Assembly (NCBI GenBank): GCA_902571015.1
Contig: CACGAC010000002.1
Span: 62,001 to 126,000, forward strand
Length of the DNA stretch: 64,000 bases
Direction of reading: 5' to 3'
Origin: an uncultured Pelagibacteraceae bacterium
Lineage (GTDB): Bacteria; Pseudomonadota; Alphaproteobacteria; Pelagibacterales; Pelagibacteraceae
Numbering within the stretch: position 1 is the first letter of the stretch; each line of letters opens with the position of its first letter. The notes under the pieces are model-generated. The model was not told where the DNA came from, made no database searches, and saw nothing but the letters and a program-made list of their open reading frames with translations. This document shows, one piece after another, positions 18,001-26,609 of this stretch. A program made the position numbers and the translations under genes.

Positions 18001-20130
18001 TTATGGTTTGTGCCATAAATACTTTTTTGTGTTATTTATCTCATAGGTCTTATTAATAATAAAATCTGCCACAAGTGTTGAATTAAAATATTTCATGTAT
18101 TTGTTTTTACCTTTTTGTCCAATTGTCTTACGCATTTTTTCATCCTCAGAAATTTTCTCAATTTTTTCGGATAAATCATTAATATTCTTATAAAAAACCA
18201 TTTCTGTATCATCAAAAAAATCACCATAACAAGTTTTTTCATCAATCAATGTAACTAAACCATTTCCTATAATTTGAGTAATTCTATCACTACTATAATA
18301 TTTTATTGGTGTTCCTCTACTCAAGTTGAGACCCATTTTTGAATTGGAAATATTTTTGAAATATTGATCAGCCCAAATTGGTTGAATATTATCCATACCA
18401 AAAATATCAAATCTAATATTTTTACATTTATTGATTAAAGATTTTATAAATTTTTCTCTATCATCAGTAGATCTACTTTTTAATTGACCTCTGTGTACAC
18501 CATGACTTAAGGCAAAAAAAACATCATTCGAGCAATCTTTCTTATAATTATCAAGTGTTTCCATCGATTGATCTGATGGATTTGGTATAAAATAATTCAA
18601 TTTTTTTTTGGATAAAAAACCCAATGCATCAGGTGAAGTAGTTAAAAAATTTGAATCTATTACATCAGACTTGTCTAAAATTCTTCTTTTGTTTTTCTGA
18701 AAATCGGGACCATTTTTATTTAACGGATCAAGAAACCATTGAGCTATTTTTAGATTAGAGTAGTCTTTTTTTAGATTATATAAAATATCTTTTGATATCA
18801 TATCTGCATGCCCCAAAACTATTAAATCTGGCTTAAAATGATAACAAGTCTTAATTAATTTATCATTCAATGTATCAGATCCATAAAAATCTTTTAAAGA
18901 TTTACCTCTACTTACAATATCCCTATCACTAAATTCTAAAACACTATGTCCAAGTCTGATGAAACCGTTATTTAATCTTCTACCAGTGTTAAAGAAAAGT
19001 CGGCCATTATGCCTCTCATTAAAATTTGTAATGTGTAATATTCTAAGATTTAATTGTGAATTAGACAAAAACGGTTTACTTATCTTGCTTAAATTATTTC
19101 TAATATTATCAATTTGGTCAGAAACATATTCGTGAGATAAATAAAAGTTTTTATAAGATAACTTTTGATATTTAATTCTAATGGATGAATTTTTAATCAA
19201 ATCTTCAATATTTTTATAAATTTCATTAACATTTAATTTTTTAAGTATTCTACCATTAGTTATAGTTTCTGGTAAACCACCTCTGTTGCTAATGATTACA
19301 GCACAACCATTTGCGGCTGCTTCTAAACTTGTTCTGCCAAAAGGTTCATCCCATCTTGAGCAAACAACGGCTATACTTGTCTCTTTATAAATTTTTATAA
19401 CTTCTTTATGTTCTTTAAATCCAAAATTTTTCAATCTTTCATGTTTAAAGTCAAGTTTGTCTCTTGGTTCATCTCCAACTACATAAGCTGACCAGTCTTT
19501 GTACTTTTTTAATATTTTTAAAACCGCTTTACCGAAAAGATCATATCCTTTAGATCTATTAAGTTTACCAACAAATGTTATTAGTTTTTTTTTATTATTA
19601 AAATTTATTTTATTTTTTGAAGCTGACTGATTAATTACAATTAATTTTTCACTATTAATTGCATCTGATTTCATTTTTTGCAAAAATCTTTTTTTTGACC
19701 AATTACTGTTAAAAACTATCCTGTAACAATTATCTAATAAAAATGATCTTTCTTTGATACTTTTTGATCCAGACATTGTAAGAGGATCGTTATGAAAATA
19801 TAAAATATAATCTCTCTTCTTTAAATCATTTACCAGATATTTTAAATAAATTGGTCTGTTATGTAACTCTATGATCTTAGAGTTATTTTTTTTTTCTATT
19901 TCAATAAATTTTTTTACATATTCTTTATTTTGACTTGAAAAAAAATTTTTTTTAATATCGATATTAAAATATTTCTGACTAAATTTTTTTTTATAGTTTG
20001 TGTGTCCAAAAACGATAATGTCATTCCTAAATTTACTTGACTTTAAAGTATCATTTATGAACAGTGAAACAGCGCCTGCATATGATGGTGAGAAATTTTC
20101 TTTTAAAGGTAGCAGTATTGAAATTTTCAT
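18001..20130 (-). CDS. two-domain glycosyltransferase: N-terminal GT4-like plus C-terminal CgeB-like domain
   Basis: N half ITFVGKLNRSKGYDLF ... SRWDEPFGRTSLEAAANGCAVIISNRGGLPETI; C half HITNFNERHNGRLFFNTGRRLNNGFIRLGHSV ... KYYSSDRITQIIGNGLVTLIDE ... DFFDDTEMVFYKNINDLSEKI. Confidence 0.8.
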   Translation of the reverse strand: MKISILLPLKENFSPSYAGAVSLFINDTLKSSKFRNDIIVFGHTNYKKKFSQKYFNIDIKKNFFSSQNKEYVKKFIEIEKKNNSKIIELHNRPIYLKYLVNDLKKRDYILYFHNDPLTMSGSKSIKERSFLLDNCYRIVFNSNWSKKRFLQKMKSDAINSEKLIVINQSASKNKINFNNKKKLITFVGKLNRSKGYDLFGKAVLKILKKYKDWSAYVVGDEPRDKLDFKHERLKNFGFKEHKEVIKIYKETSIAVVCSRWDEPFGRTSLEAAANGCAVIISNRGGLPETITNGRILKKLNVNEIYKNIEDLIKNSSIRIKYQKLSYKNFYLSHEYVSDQIDNIRNNLSKISKPFLSNSQLNLRILHITNFNERHNGRLFFNTGRRLNNGFIRLGHSVLEFSDRDIVSRGKSLKDFYGSDTLNDKLIKTCYHFKPDLIVLGHADMISKDILYNLKKDYSNLKIAQWFLDPLNKNGPDFQKNKRRILDKSDVIDSNFLTTSPDALGFLSKKKLNYFIPNPSDQSMETLDNYKKDCSNDVFFALSHGVHRGQLKSRSTDDREKFIKSLINKCKNIRFDIFGMDNIQPIWADQYFKNISNSKMGLNLSRGTPIKYYSSDRITQIIGNGLVTLIDEKTCYGDFFDDTEMVFYKNINDLSEKIEKISEDEKMRKTIGQKGKNKYMKYFNSTLVADFIINKTYEINNTKKYLWHKP

Positions 20131-20378
20131 TTAACTTTAATTAATTTTTTTCTCAATTTATAATCTTTTTTTAATTTATACTCATTTTTCATCGCCTCTG
20201 ATCTTGAGTCGTATTTTTCATAATAAACTAACTTCCATTTTTTTCCTCTTGTAAACTTAGCTCCTTTACCAGAGTTATGTAAATGCAGTCTTCTTTTTAT
20301 GTTTCCAGTATAACCAACGTATGAAATCCTTTTGTTATTTTTATCTTTAGTGATAATTAAATAGACAAAATATGGCAT
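20127..20378 (-). CDS. GIY-YIG nuclease domain protein (UPF0213-like)
   Basis: YFVYLIITKDK..ISYVGYTGNIKRRLHLHNSGKGAKFTRGKKWKLVYYE. Confidence 0.93.
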   Translation of the reverse strand: MPYFVYLIITKDKNNKRISYVGYTGNIKRRLHLHNSGKGAKFTRGKKWKLVYYEKYDSRSEAMKNEYKLKKDYKLRKKLIKVK

Positions 20379-20380
20379 TT

Positions 20381-20455
20381 TGGCGGTCCCTAGGGGAATC
20401 GAACCCCTCTTTCGAGGATGAAAACCACGTGTCCTAACCGATAGACGAAGGGACC
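20381..20455 (-). tRNA. tRNA-Glu (anticodon TTC), CCA encoded
   Basis: GGTCCCTTCGTCTATCGGTTAGGACACGTGGTTTTCATCCTCGAAAGAGGGGTTCGATTCCCCTAGGGACCGCCA; acceptor GGTCCC/GGGACC, T arm AGGGGTTCGATTCCCCT. Confidence 0.96.
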
Positions 20456-20490
20456 AAATTTGGATCTTTTATTGTAAAATATTATATTTA

Positions 20491-21441
20491 TCAAGTTTTT
20501 ATAGTGTCTTCTCTTGTAACAATTTTACAGCTATTTGAGCTTTTATGTGTAACCAGAGTTTGAGTGATATATTTATCATCTTTGAGATTTACACCATCCA
20601 CTAAATCACCTGATGTAATACCTGTCGCACAAAAAATTGAATCACCTTTAATAATTTCTTTTAAATCATATTTTTTGGTTAAATCTTCAATACCCATTAA
20701 TTTAGCTCTTTTAATATCTTTTTCATTATCAAAAATAAATCTTCCCTGAAACTTGCAGTTATATGCATCAATTGCTGAGGCGGCTAAAACCCCTTCGGGT
20801 CCCCCTCCTATACCCAAAAAAATATCAACATCATATTTATCATCAGTTACCATTAATGCTCCAGATACATCGCCATCAGAAATTAATTTCATATTAACAT
20901 TCATTTTTTTTAATTGATCAATAATTTTCTTATGCCTTGGTCGATCTAATAAACAAGCAGTAATATTTGTTAAATCTTTGTTTAAAGAGTCAGCTATATT
21001 TTTGATATTTTTTTCAATTGAAAAGTCTAAATCAGTTGCTTCAAAAGGTATTTTATTTGAAACCGCGATTTTATCCATATAAGTTTCAGGAGCATTAAAA
21101 AGATTCCCTTTTTCTGCAATAGATATAACTGATAATGCTCCAGGAAGATTTTTGGCAACAAAATTTGTTCCTTCAACAGGATCAACTGCTATATCGATAT
21201 TTAAATTTCCGCCTGAACCTAATTTTTCACCTATATATAACATAGGAGCTTTATCTAATTCACCTTCACCTATAACAACTTCTCCATTAATAGATAATCT
21301 ATTAATTTCATTTCTCATGGAGTCTGTAGCAGCTTTATCAGCATTTTTTTTTTGATTTTTTCCAATAAATTCGTAACAAGAGATAGCTGCTTTTGAAGTA
21401 ACTGTTATTATATCTTTTATTAATTCTTTATTTAAAGCCAC
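20491..21441 (-). CDS. glpX: fructose-1,6-bisphosphatase class II
   Basis: DKAATDSMRNEIN, VVIGEGELDKAPMLYIGE, DIAVDPVEGT, GIGGGPEGVLAA. Confidence 0.96.
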   Translation of the reverse strand: MALNKELIKDIITVTSKAAISCYEFIGKNQKKNADKAATDSMRNEINRLSINGEVVIGEGELDKAPMLYIGEKLGSGGNLNIDIAVDPVEGTNFVAKNLPGALSVISIAEKGNLFNAPETYMDKIAVSNKIPFEATDLDFSIEKNIKNIADSLNKDLTNITACLLDRPRHKKIIDQLKKMNVNMKLISDGDVSGALMVTDDKYDVDIFLGIGGGPEGVLAASAIDAYNCKFQGRFIFDNEKDIKRAKLMGIEDLTKKYDLKEIIKGDSIFCATGITSGDLVDGVNLKDDKYITQTLVTHKSSNSCKIVTREDTIKT

Positions 21442-22439
21442 TAAATTTTTTCTTTAGATATGTTTTCTGTATTATATTTTAGTTTATTCTCAAATTCGTT
21501 AAGTCTTTTCCATACTGAGATAAGTTCAACAATTATAGGCCAACTTCTTACTAAATATTGAAGTGAAGTCTCTACTCTTCCAAAAGCTCTTATAATTTGC
21601 TGGACAAAACCTAAAGTAATTGCACCTGTTACAATTGTTGGTGCTAACGCTAGATAGGGAACAATTACCATTCCTTGCAAATAACTCCATTTAACAGCAT
21701 TAAAATAAAGATAATGAAAATACATCTTATAGTGAATTTTTCTTACACCACCATACAAACTATCAATTCTCATCGGTTGTGCATTTTCTTTAAAGTCTTC
21801 ACCTAAAACTAATTCTTTTCTATACGCGGCCTCCTCTTTTTGAATATCATACTCAATACCAGGTAATTTAATCCCTACGGCAGCGAGTATAAAAGTACCA
21901 CCTAAAGCAGAGATAATAGCTACCCATACTAAAGCATGATTAACCTCACCTATCCATGGGAGGACGGTAATACTTTTAGACAATCCCCACAAAATTGGGG
22001 TAAATGCAATCAATGTCATTACACTTCGTAAAAGTTCTGCGCCTAAGCCTTCCATTATTCTAGCAAATTTAAGAGTATCCTCTTGAACTCTTTGGGATGC
22101 ACCTTCTATTGATGAAGCAAAAGTCCATTTATCATGATAAAAATCAGCCATAGCTGTTCGCCACCTAAAAGTCCAATGGCTAGTGAAATAATCACTAAAT
22201 ATAACTACCAAGATATAAACAGCCGCAATCTTCGCAAATGTAAAAAGATAAGCAATAAATTCTTTTTCAGTTACTGCACCAGGTTCGGCTAATGCTTTTT
22301 GTAGTGTATCATAAAACTCACCAAACCATTCATTAATTCTAACATCTAATTGCACTTGATACCATGTAGCAGCAAGAATTAGTATTGTTCCTCCAATACT
22401 CCATAAATGCCATCTTTTATCTGTAAAAAATTTAAACAT
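21441..22439 (-). CDS. SbmA/BacA-like peptide transporter family membrane protein
   Basis: DVRINEWFGEFYDTLQKAL, WRTAMADFYHDKWT, EGASQRVQEDTLKFARIMEGLG. Confidence 0.88.
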   Translation of the reverse strand: MFKFFTDKRWHLWSIGGTILILAATWYQVQLDVRINEWFGEFYDTLQKALAEPGAVTEKEFIAYLFTFAKIAAVYILVVIFSDYFTSHWTFRWRTAMADFYHDKWTFASSIEGASQRVQEDTLKFARIMEGLGAELLRSVMTLIAFTPILWGLSKSITVLPWIGEVNHALVWVAIISALGGTFILAAVGIKLPGIEYDIQKEEAAYRKELVLGEDFKENAQPMRIDSLYGGVRKIHYKMYFHYLYFNAVKWSYLQGMVIVPYLALAPTIVTGAITLGFVQQIIRAFGRVETSLQYLVRSWPIIVELISVWKRLNEFENKLKYNTENISKEKI

Positions 22440-22443
22440 AAAT

Positions 22444-22725
22444 TTAGCTTAGAAAATTATCTGCATAAGATTTTTTTACTACTTTTCTTTGTTTTGGTTC
22501 TATCACTTCAAAGTCAATTTTGTTTTTTTTTGCATAAGTAATCGCTAATTCTTTAGTGGTAAATTCTAATTTTAGTTCAGTATAAGTATCAGATGAACTT
22601 TCCCATCCCATCAATGGATTTTTTGTGGGATCTTTAGTTTTAAATTCTAAAATCCATTTATCAATTTTACCTAAACCAGACTGCATAGCTGTTTTATTAG
22701 GTTTATAAATTTTTGCTTTTTTCAT
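22444..22725 (-). CDS. ETC complex I subunit (NDUFS4-like)
   Basis: KIYKPNKTAMQSGLGKIDKWILEF...NPLMGWESSSDTYTELKLEFTTKELAITYAKKNKIDFEV. Confidence 0.9.
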   Translation of the reverse strand: MKKAKIYKPNKTAMQSGLGKIDKWILEFKTKDPTKNPLMGWESSSDTYTELKLEFTTKELAITYAKKNKIDFEVIEPKQRKVVKKSYADNFLS

Positions 22726-22731
22726 AATTGG

Positions 22732-22808
<77 letters not shown>

Positions 22809-22901
22809 AATGAAGTACTAATACAGTAGTTATTTATTTTTTCAATGTATAAAGATGTGTAAAACAAGGGATTTTTAATCAGAATCTGTTATATAAGGCT
22901 A

Positions 22902-23348
22902 ATGATAATAATTTGTCCATGCGGTGAAAAAAAATTCGAAGTAGATGAAAACTTAATTCCTGATAAGGGCAGATTATTGAAATGTGGATCATGTGATCAA
23001 ACATGGTTCTTTAATAAAAATGTTAACGAACAAACAGAGCAATTAATTGATAAGCCTGCTAAACAAAAAAAGATTTTATATAAAGATGAAAATATTGATA
23101 AATCAGTATCCAAAGCACCTATAAAACCAGGATCAGAATTAGTCAAATATAAACCAAAATATAATTTTTCATTTGGAAAATTTTTAAGCTATATAATTGT
23201 TTCTATAATAACTTTTGTTGCAATCATAATTGTATTAGACACATTCAAGAGTCCTTTGAGTAATATTTTCCCAAATTTAGAACTTATATTATATAACTTA
23301 TTTGAGACCTTGAGAGATTTAATACTTTTTGCTAAAGATCTTAATTAA
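22902..23348 (+). CDS. zinc-ribbon (MJ0042-type) domain protein with one TM
   Basis: MIIICPCGEKKFEVDENLIPDKGRLLKCGSCDQTWFF. Confidence 0.85.
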   Translation: MIIICPCGEKKFEVDENLIPDKGRLLKCGSCDQTWFFNKNVNEQTEQLIDKPAKQKKILYKDENIDKSVSKAPIKPGSELVKYKPKYNFSFGKFLSYIIVSIITFVAIIIVLDTFKSPLSNIFPNLELILYNLFETLRDLILFAKDLN

Positions 23349-24521
23349 ATGATTAATTATTTATCGAAACCCTTTATTTGGTTTTTTAAACTTGAAGCCG
23401 CTAGTGGTTTGGTTTTATTATTTGCAGCAATAATTGCATTAATAATAAGTAATTCAGGTTTATCAGAATTATATTTTTCAACTTTGAATCAATATTTATT
23501 CATTGGAATAAATGATTTTGGATTAAAATTATCAGTTCTTCATTGGATAAATGATGCTCTAATGGCAATATTCTTTTTTTTTGTCACTCTTGAGATAAAA
23601 AGAGAATTTTTACAAGGTGAACTTTCTAATATAAAACAAGCCCTACTCCCAATAATTGCAGCAGTTGGTGGAATGTTAGTACCTGCATTATTTTATGTAT
23701 TTATCAATTTTGGTGACAGCGAAACTATGAATGGATGGGCAATACCCTCTGCTACAGACATTGCTTTTTCACTTGGAGTATTATCTTTATTAGGAAAAAG
23801 AGTACCTTTATCATTAAAAGTTTTTTTAACAGCTCTTGCGATTATTGATGATTTGGGTGCTATAGTAATTATAGCTTTATTTTATTCAGGAGACTTAAGT
23901 ATTAAATATTTAAGTCTAATGTTGTTAGCCTTTTTAATCTTGCTAGTTATAAATAAATTTAACATTAAAAAATTCTTACCTTATTTAATTATTGGTATTT
24001 TTCTTTGGGATTTTACTCATAATTCAGGAATACATGCAACAATCGCAGGTGTTTTGCTAGCGATGACAATTCCTCATCGAAAAAAAGAAAAAGATTTTTC
24101 TTTATTAATCAAAATTGAACATGCAATAAGCCCTTATGTTGCTTTTGGTATCATGCCTTTATTTGCGTTTGCAAATGCTGGTGTTTCATTAGAGGGTTTA
24201 TCTCTTAGTTCTTTACTAGATAAAGTTCCATTGGGAATAGTTTTAGGGTTGTTTTTAGGGAAGCAATTAGGTGTATTTGTTTTTTCATATGTTGCTATTA
24301 AAACAAAAATTGCTCAAATGCCAAATAACACAAGTTGGTATAATTTTTATGGCGTAGGTGTGTTAACTGGTATTGGCTTCACAATGAGTCTTTTTGTAGG
24401 AAATTTAGCTTTTGTTGAAAACATGCAATATATGGATGGTGTTAAAATCGGAGTATTAACTGGGTCATTATTATCAACTTTATTTGGCTACTTTTTGATA
24501 TTACTCACCCCAAATAAGTAA
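23349..24521 (+). CDS. nhaA: Na+/H+ antiporter NhaA
   Basis: NDALMAIFFFFVTLEIKREFLQGEL, PSATDIAFSLGVLSLLG, AIIDDLGAIVIIALFYS. Confidence 0.97.
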   Translation: MINYLSKPFIWFFKLEAASGLVLLFAAIIALIISNSGLSELYFSTLNQYLFIGINDFGLKLSVLHWINDALMAIFFFFVTLEIKREFLQGELSNIKQALLPIIAAVGGMLVPALFYVFINFGDSETMNGWAIPSATDIAFSLGVLSLLGKRVPLSLKVFLTALAIIDDLGAIVIIALFYSGDLSIKYLSLMLLAFLILLVINKFNIKKFLPYLIIGIFLWDFTHNSGIHATIAGVLLAMTIPHRKKEKDFSLLIKIEHAISPYVAFGIMPLFAFANAGVSLEGLSLSSLLDKVPLGIVLGLFLGKQLGVFVFSYVAIKTKIAQMPNNTSWYNFYGVGVLTGIGFTMSLFVGNLAFVENMQYMDGVKIGVLTGSLLSTLFGYFLILLTPNK

Positions 24522-24530
24522 TTTATAATA

Positions 24531-25076
24531 ATGAAAAAAATCATAATCATAGGATTAACTATAATGATGTTTTTTTTTAAAAATTCAGCGACTGCAAATT
24601 ATGAAAAGATTTTTTTTGACTTTAAGGTAGATAGTATCTCGGGAGAAATTATTGATTTGAATGACTTTAAAAATAAAGTTGTTTTGATTGTAAATACTGC
24701 CAGTTATTGTGGTTTTACAAAACAATATGCTGAGTTGCAATCACTTTGGGAGAAATACAAATCCAAGGGTTTAATTGTTTTAGGTATTCCATCTAATTCT
24801 TTTAACCAAGAAAAAAAATCAAATTCCGAAATTAAAGAATTTTGTGAAGTAAATTTTGATATAGATTTTCCATTAACATCAATTACCGATGTAAAAGGTG
24901 AAAATGCTCATGAAATATATCAGTGGGCAAAAGAAAATTATGGAAAATCAGCAATTCCAAAATGGAATTTTTATAAAATTCTAATTAATCGGCAAGGAAA
25001 AATTGAAAATACCTTTTCATCATTTACAAATCCAATGTCTAAGAAAATAACAAATATAATTGAAAAAATCTTATAA
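24531..25076 (+). CDS. glutathione peroxidase family protein with signal peptide
   Basis: VVLIVNTASYCGFTKQYAELQSLWEKYKSKGLIVLGIPSNSFNQE. Confidence 0.93.
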   Translation: MKKIIIIGLTIMMFFFKNSATANYEKIFFDFKVDSISGEIIDLNDFKNKVVLIVNTASYCGFTKQYAELQSLWEKYKSKGLIVLGIPSNSFNQEKKSNSEIKEFCEVNFDIDFPLTSITDVKGENAHEIYQWAKENYGKSAIPKWNFYKILINRQGKIENTFSSFTNPMSKKITNIIEKIL

Positions 25077-25841
25077 GTTAATTGTTAATCCATCATGAGC
25101 AGGAATAACATTCTTTGGTAAAACTTTCTTAAGCTCATTATAATCTAACACCGGAGATAAGTTCGTCAAGATTGCTTTCTTGGGGTTAAATTTTTTTATC
25201 ATTGATAAAGATGCTTCTAAATTGAAATGAGATGGGTGTGGTTTGTACCATAAACAATCAATTACCAAAAATTTGAGATTTTTAAAATATTTGTAATCTT
25301 TTTTATAAATTTTACTTACATCACTTATATATGCAATTTTTTTATCTATTATAAAACAATTTGATTTAACTTTACCATGATCAACTTTAATTGATCTTAT
25401 CTTTATAATTTTATTGTAATTTTTAACTGATAAAATTTTTTTTAGTATATGTAATTTTAAAGTTGCTGGATATTCTCTAGAGTAACTTTTAAAAATATAT
25501 GAAAAAGTTTTTTTTAAATAATTAGAAGTGTCTTTATCAGCATATACATTTACTTGTTTTTTTGAATTTATATAAAATGCCCTTAAATCATTTATACCAT
25601 GTGTTTGATCTCCATGCATATGTGAATATAAAACTTTATCTATCTTTTTAATTTTGTGTCTTAGTAATTGATGTCTTAAATCTGGCGATGTATCGATAAG
25701 AATATTTTCATAAGAGGTTTTTATAAAACCAGAACACCTTGAACGATAATTTTTTTTGTTTTTTGGATCACAATTTCCAAAGAAACCATCTGGTCTTGGT
25801 ACACCCATTGAACTCCCACATCCTAGAATGATAAATTTCAT
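25071..25841 (-). CDS. MBL-fold metallo-hydrolase (PhnP-like)
   Basis: ILGCGSSMGVPRPDGFFGNCDP, ILIDTSPDLRHQLL, YSHMHGDQTHGINDLR. Confidence 0.88.
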   Translation of the reverse strand: MKFIILGCGSSMGVPRPDGFFGNCDPKNKKNYRSRCSGFIKTSYENILIDTSPDLRHQLLRHKIKKIDKVLYSHMHGDQTHGINDLRAFYINSKKQVNVYADKDTSNYLKKTFSYIFKSYSREYPATLKLHILKKILSVKNYNKIIKIRSIKVDHGKVKSNCFIIDKKIAYISDVSKIYKKDYKYFKNLKFLVIDCLWYKPHPSHFNLEASLSMIKKFNPKKAILTNLSPVLDYNELKKVLPKNVIPAHDGLTINL

Positions 25842-25847
25842 AAGATT

Positions 25848-26609
25848 TTAATTAAAGAATAATTTATTAAAGTTGTTCGAAGTGAATTTTATAAGATCTG
25901 ATTTGGATACATCTTTAATTTGTGCTAATTTTTCTGCTGTAAAATCAATAAAGGATGGTTCATTTTTTTTTCCTCGATTAGGCACAGGTGCCAAATATGG
26001 ACTATCAGTTTCTATTAAAAGTTTATCTAATGGTAGAGATCTAAAGGTTTCTTGAAGATCAACTGAATTTTTAAAAGTTATAATTCCACTTGCTGAAAAA
26101 TAAGAATTCAATATAAGAAGTTTTTCTGAAAATTTTTTTGATCCAGTGAAACAGTGCATCAAAATTCTTGGATTATATCCTTTATACTCGTTGAGTATAT
26201 TAAAGGTATCATCTTCTGCATCTCTTGAATGTATGATAATAGGAACGTCACACTCTATTGCTGCTTCAATATGTGTTTTAAAACTAGTTATTTGTTTCTC
26301 TTTATCACTGTTATTATAATAATAATCTAATCCTGTTTCTCCTATTCCAATTATTTTAGGGTTTTCTTTAAGACTTTTAACTATTTCATTCTTAGTTATC
26401 GTATTAGTGTCACTTTCATGTGGATGTATGCCTACTGTTCCATATATGATCTCATCTTTATTGACTATATCTTTAATTCTAGAAAAACTCTCAAAAGATG
26501 TAGATATAGTTAATAACTTTTTAATACCAACATTTTTGGATCTTTTGAGCACATTTGAAAGATCACTAAGTAGCGGTTCATGATCTAGATGGCAATGTGA
26601 GTCAATCAT
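25848..26609 (-). CDS. tatD: TatD family hydrolase
   Basis: MIDSHCHLDH, GTVGIHPHE, GIGETGLDYYYN, PIIIHSRDA, LLIETDSPYLAPVPNRGKKNEP. Confidence 0.95.
   Translation of the reverse strand: MIDSHCHLDHEPLLSDLSNVLKRSKNVGIKKLLTISTSFESFSRIKDIVNKDEIIYGTVGIHPHESDTNTITKNEIVKSLKENPKIIGIGETGLDYYYNNSDKEKQITSFKTHIEAAIECDVPIIIHSRDAEDDTFNILNEYKGYNPRILMHCFTGSKKFSEKLLILNSYFSASGIITFKNSVDLQETFRSLPLDKLLIETDSPYLAPVPNRGKKNEPSFIDFTAEKLAQIKDVSKSDLIKFTSNNFNKLFFN

Noticed and set aside
20381-20455. A second copy of the tRNA-Glu 3' end (attR) at the far side of the island
   Set aside because: I scanned 14950-16200 by eye for TGGCGGTCCCTAGGGG-like sequence and saw none; cannot exclude a short degenerate core
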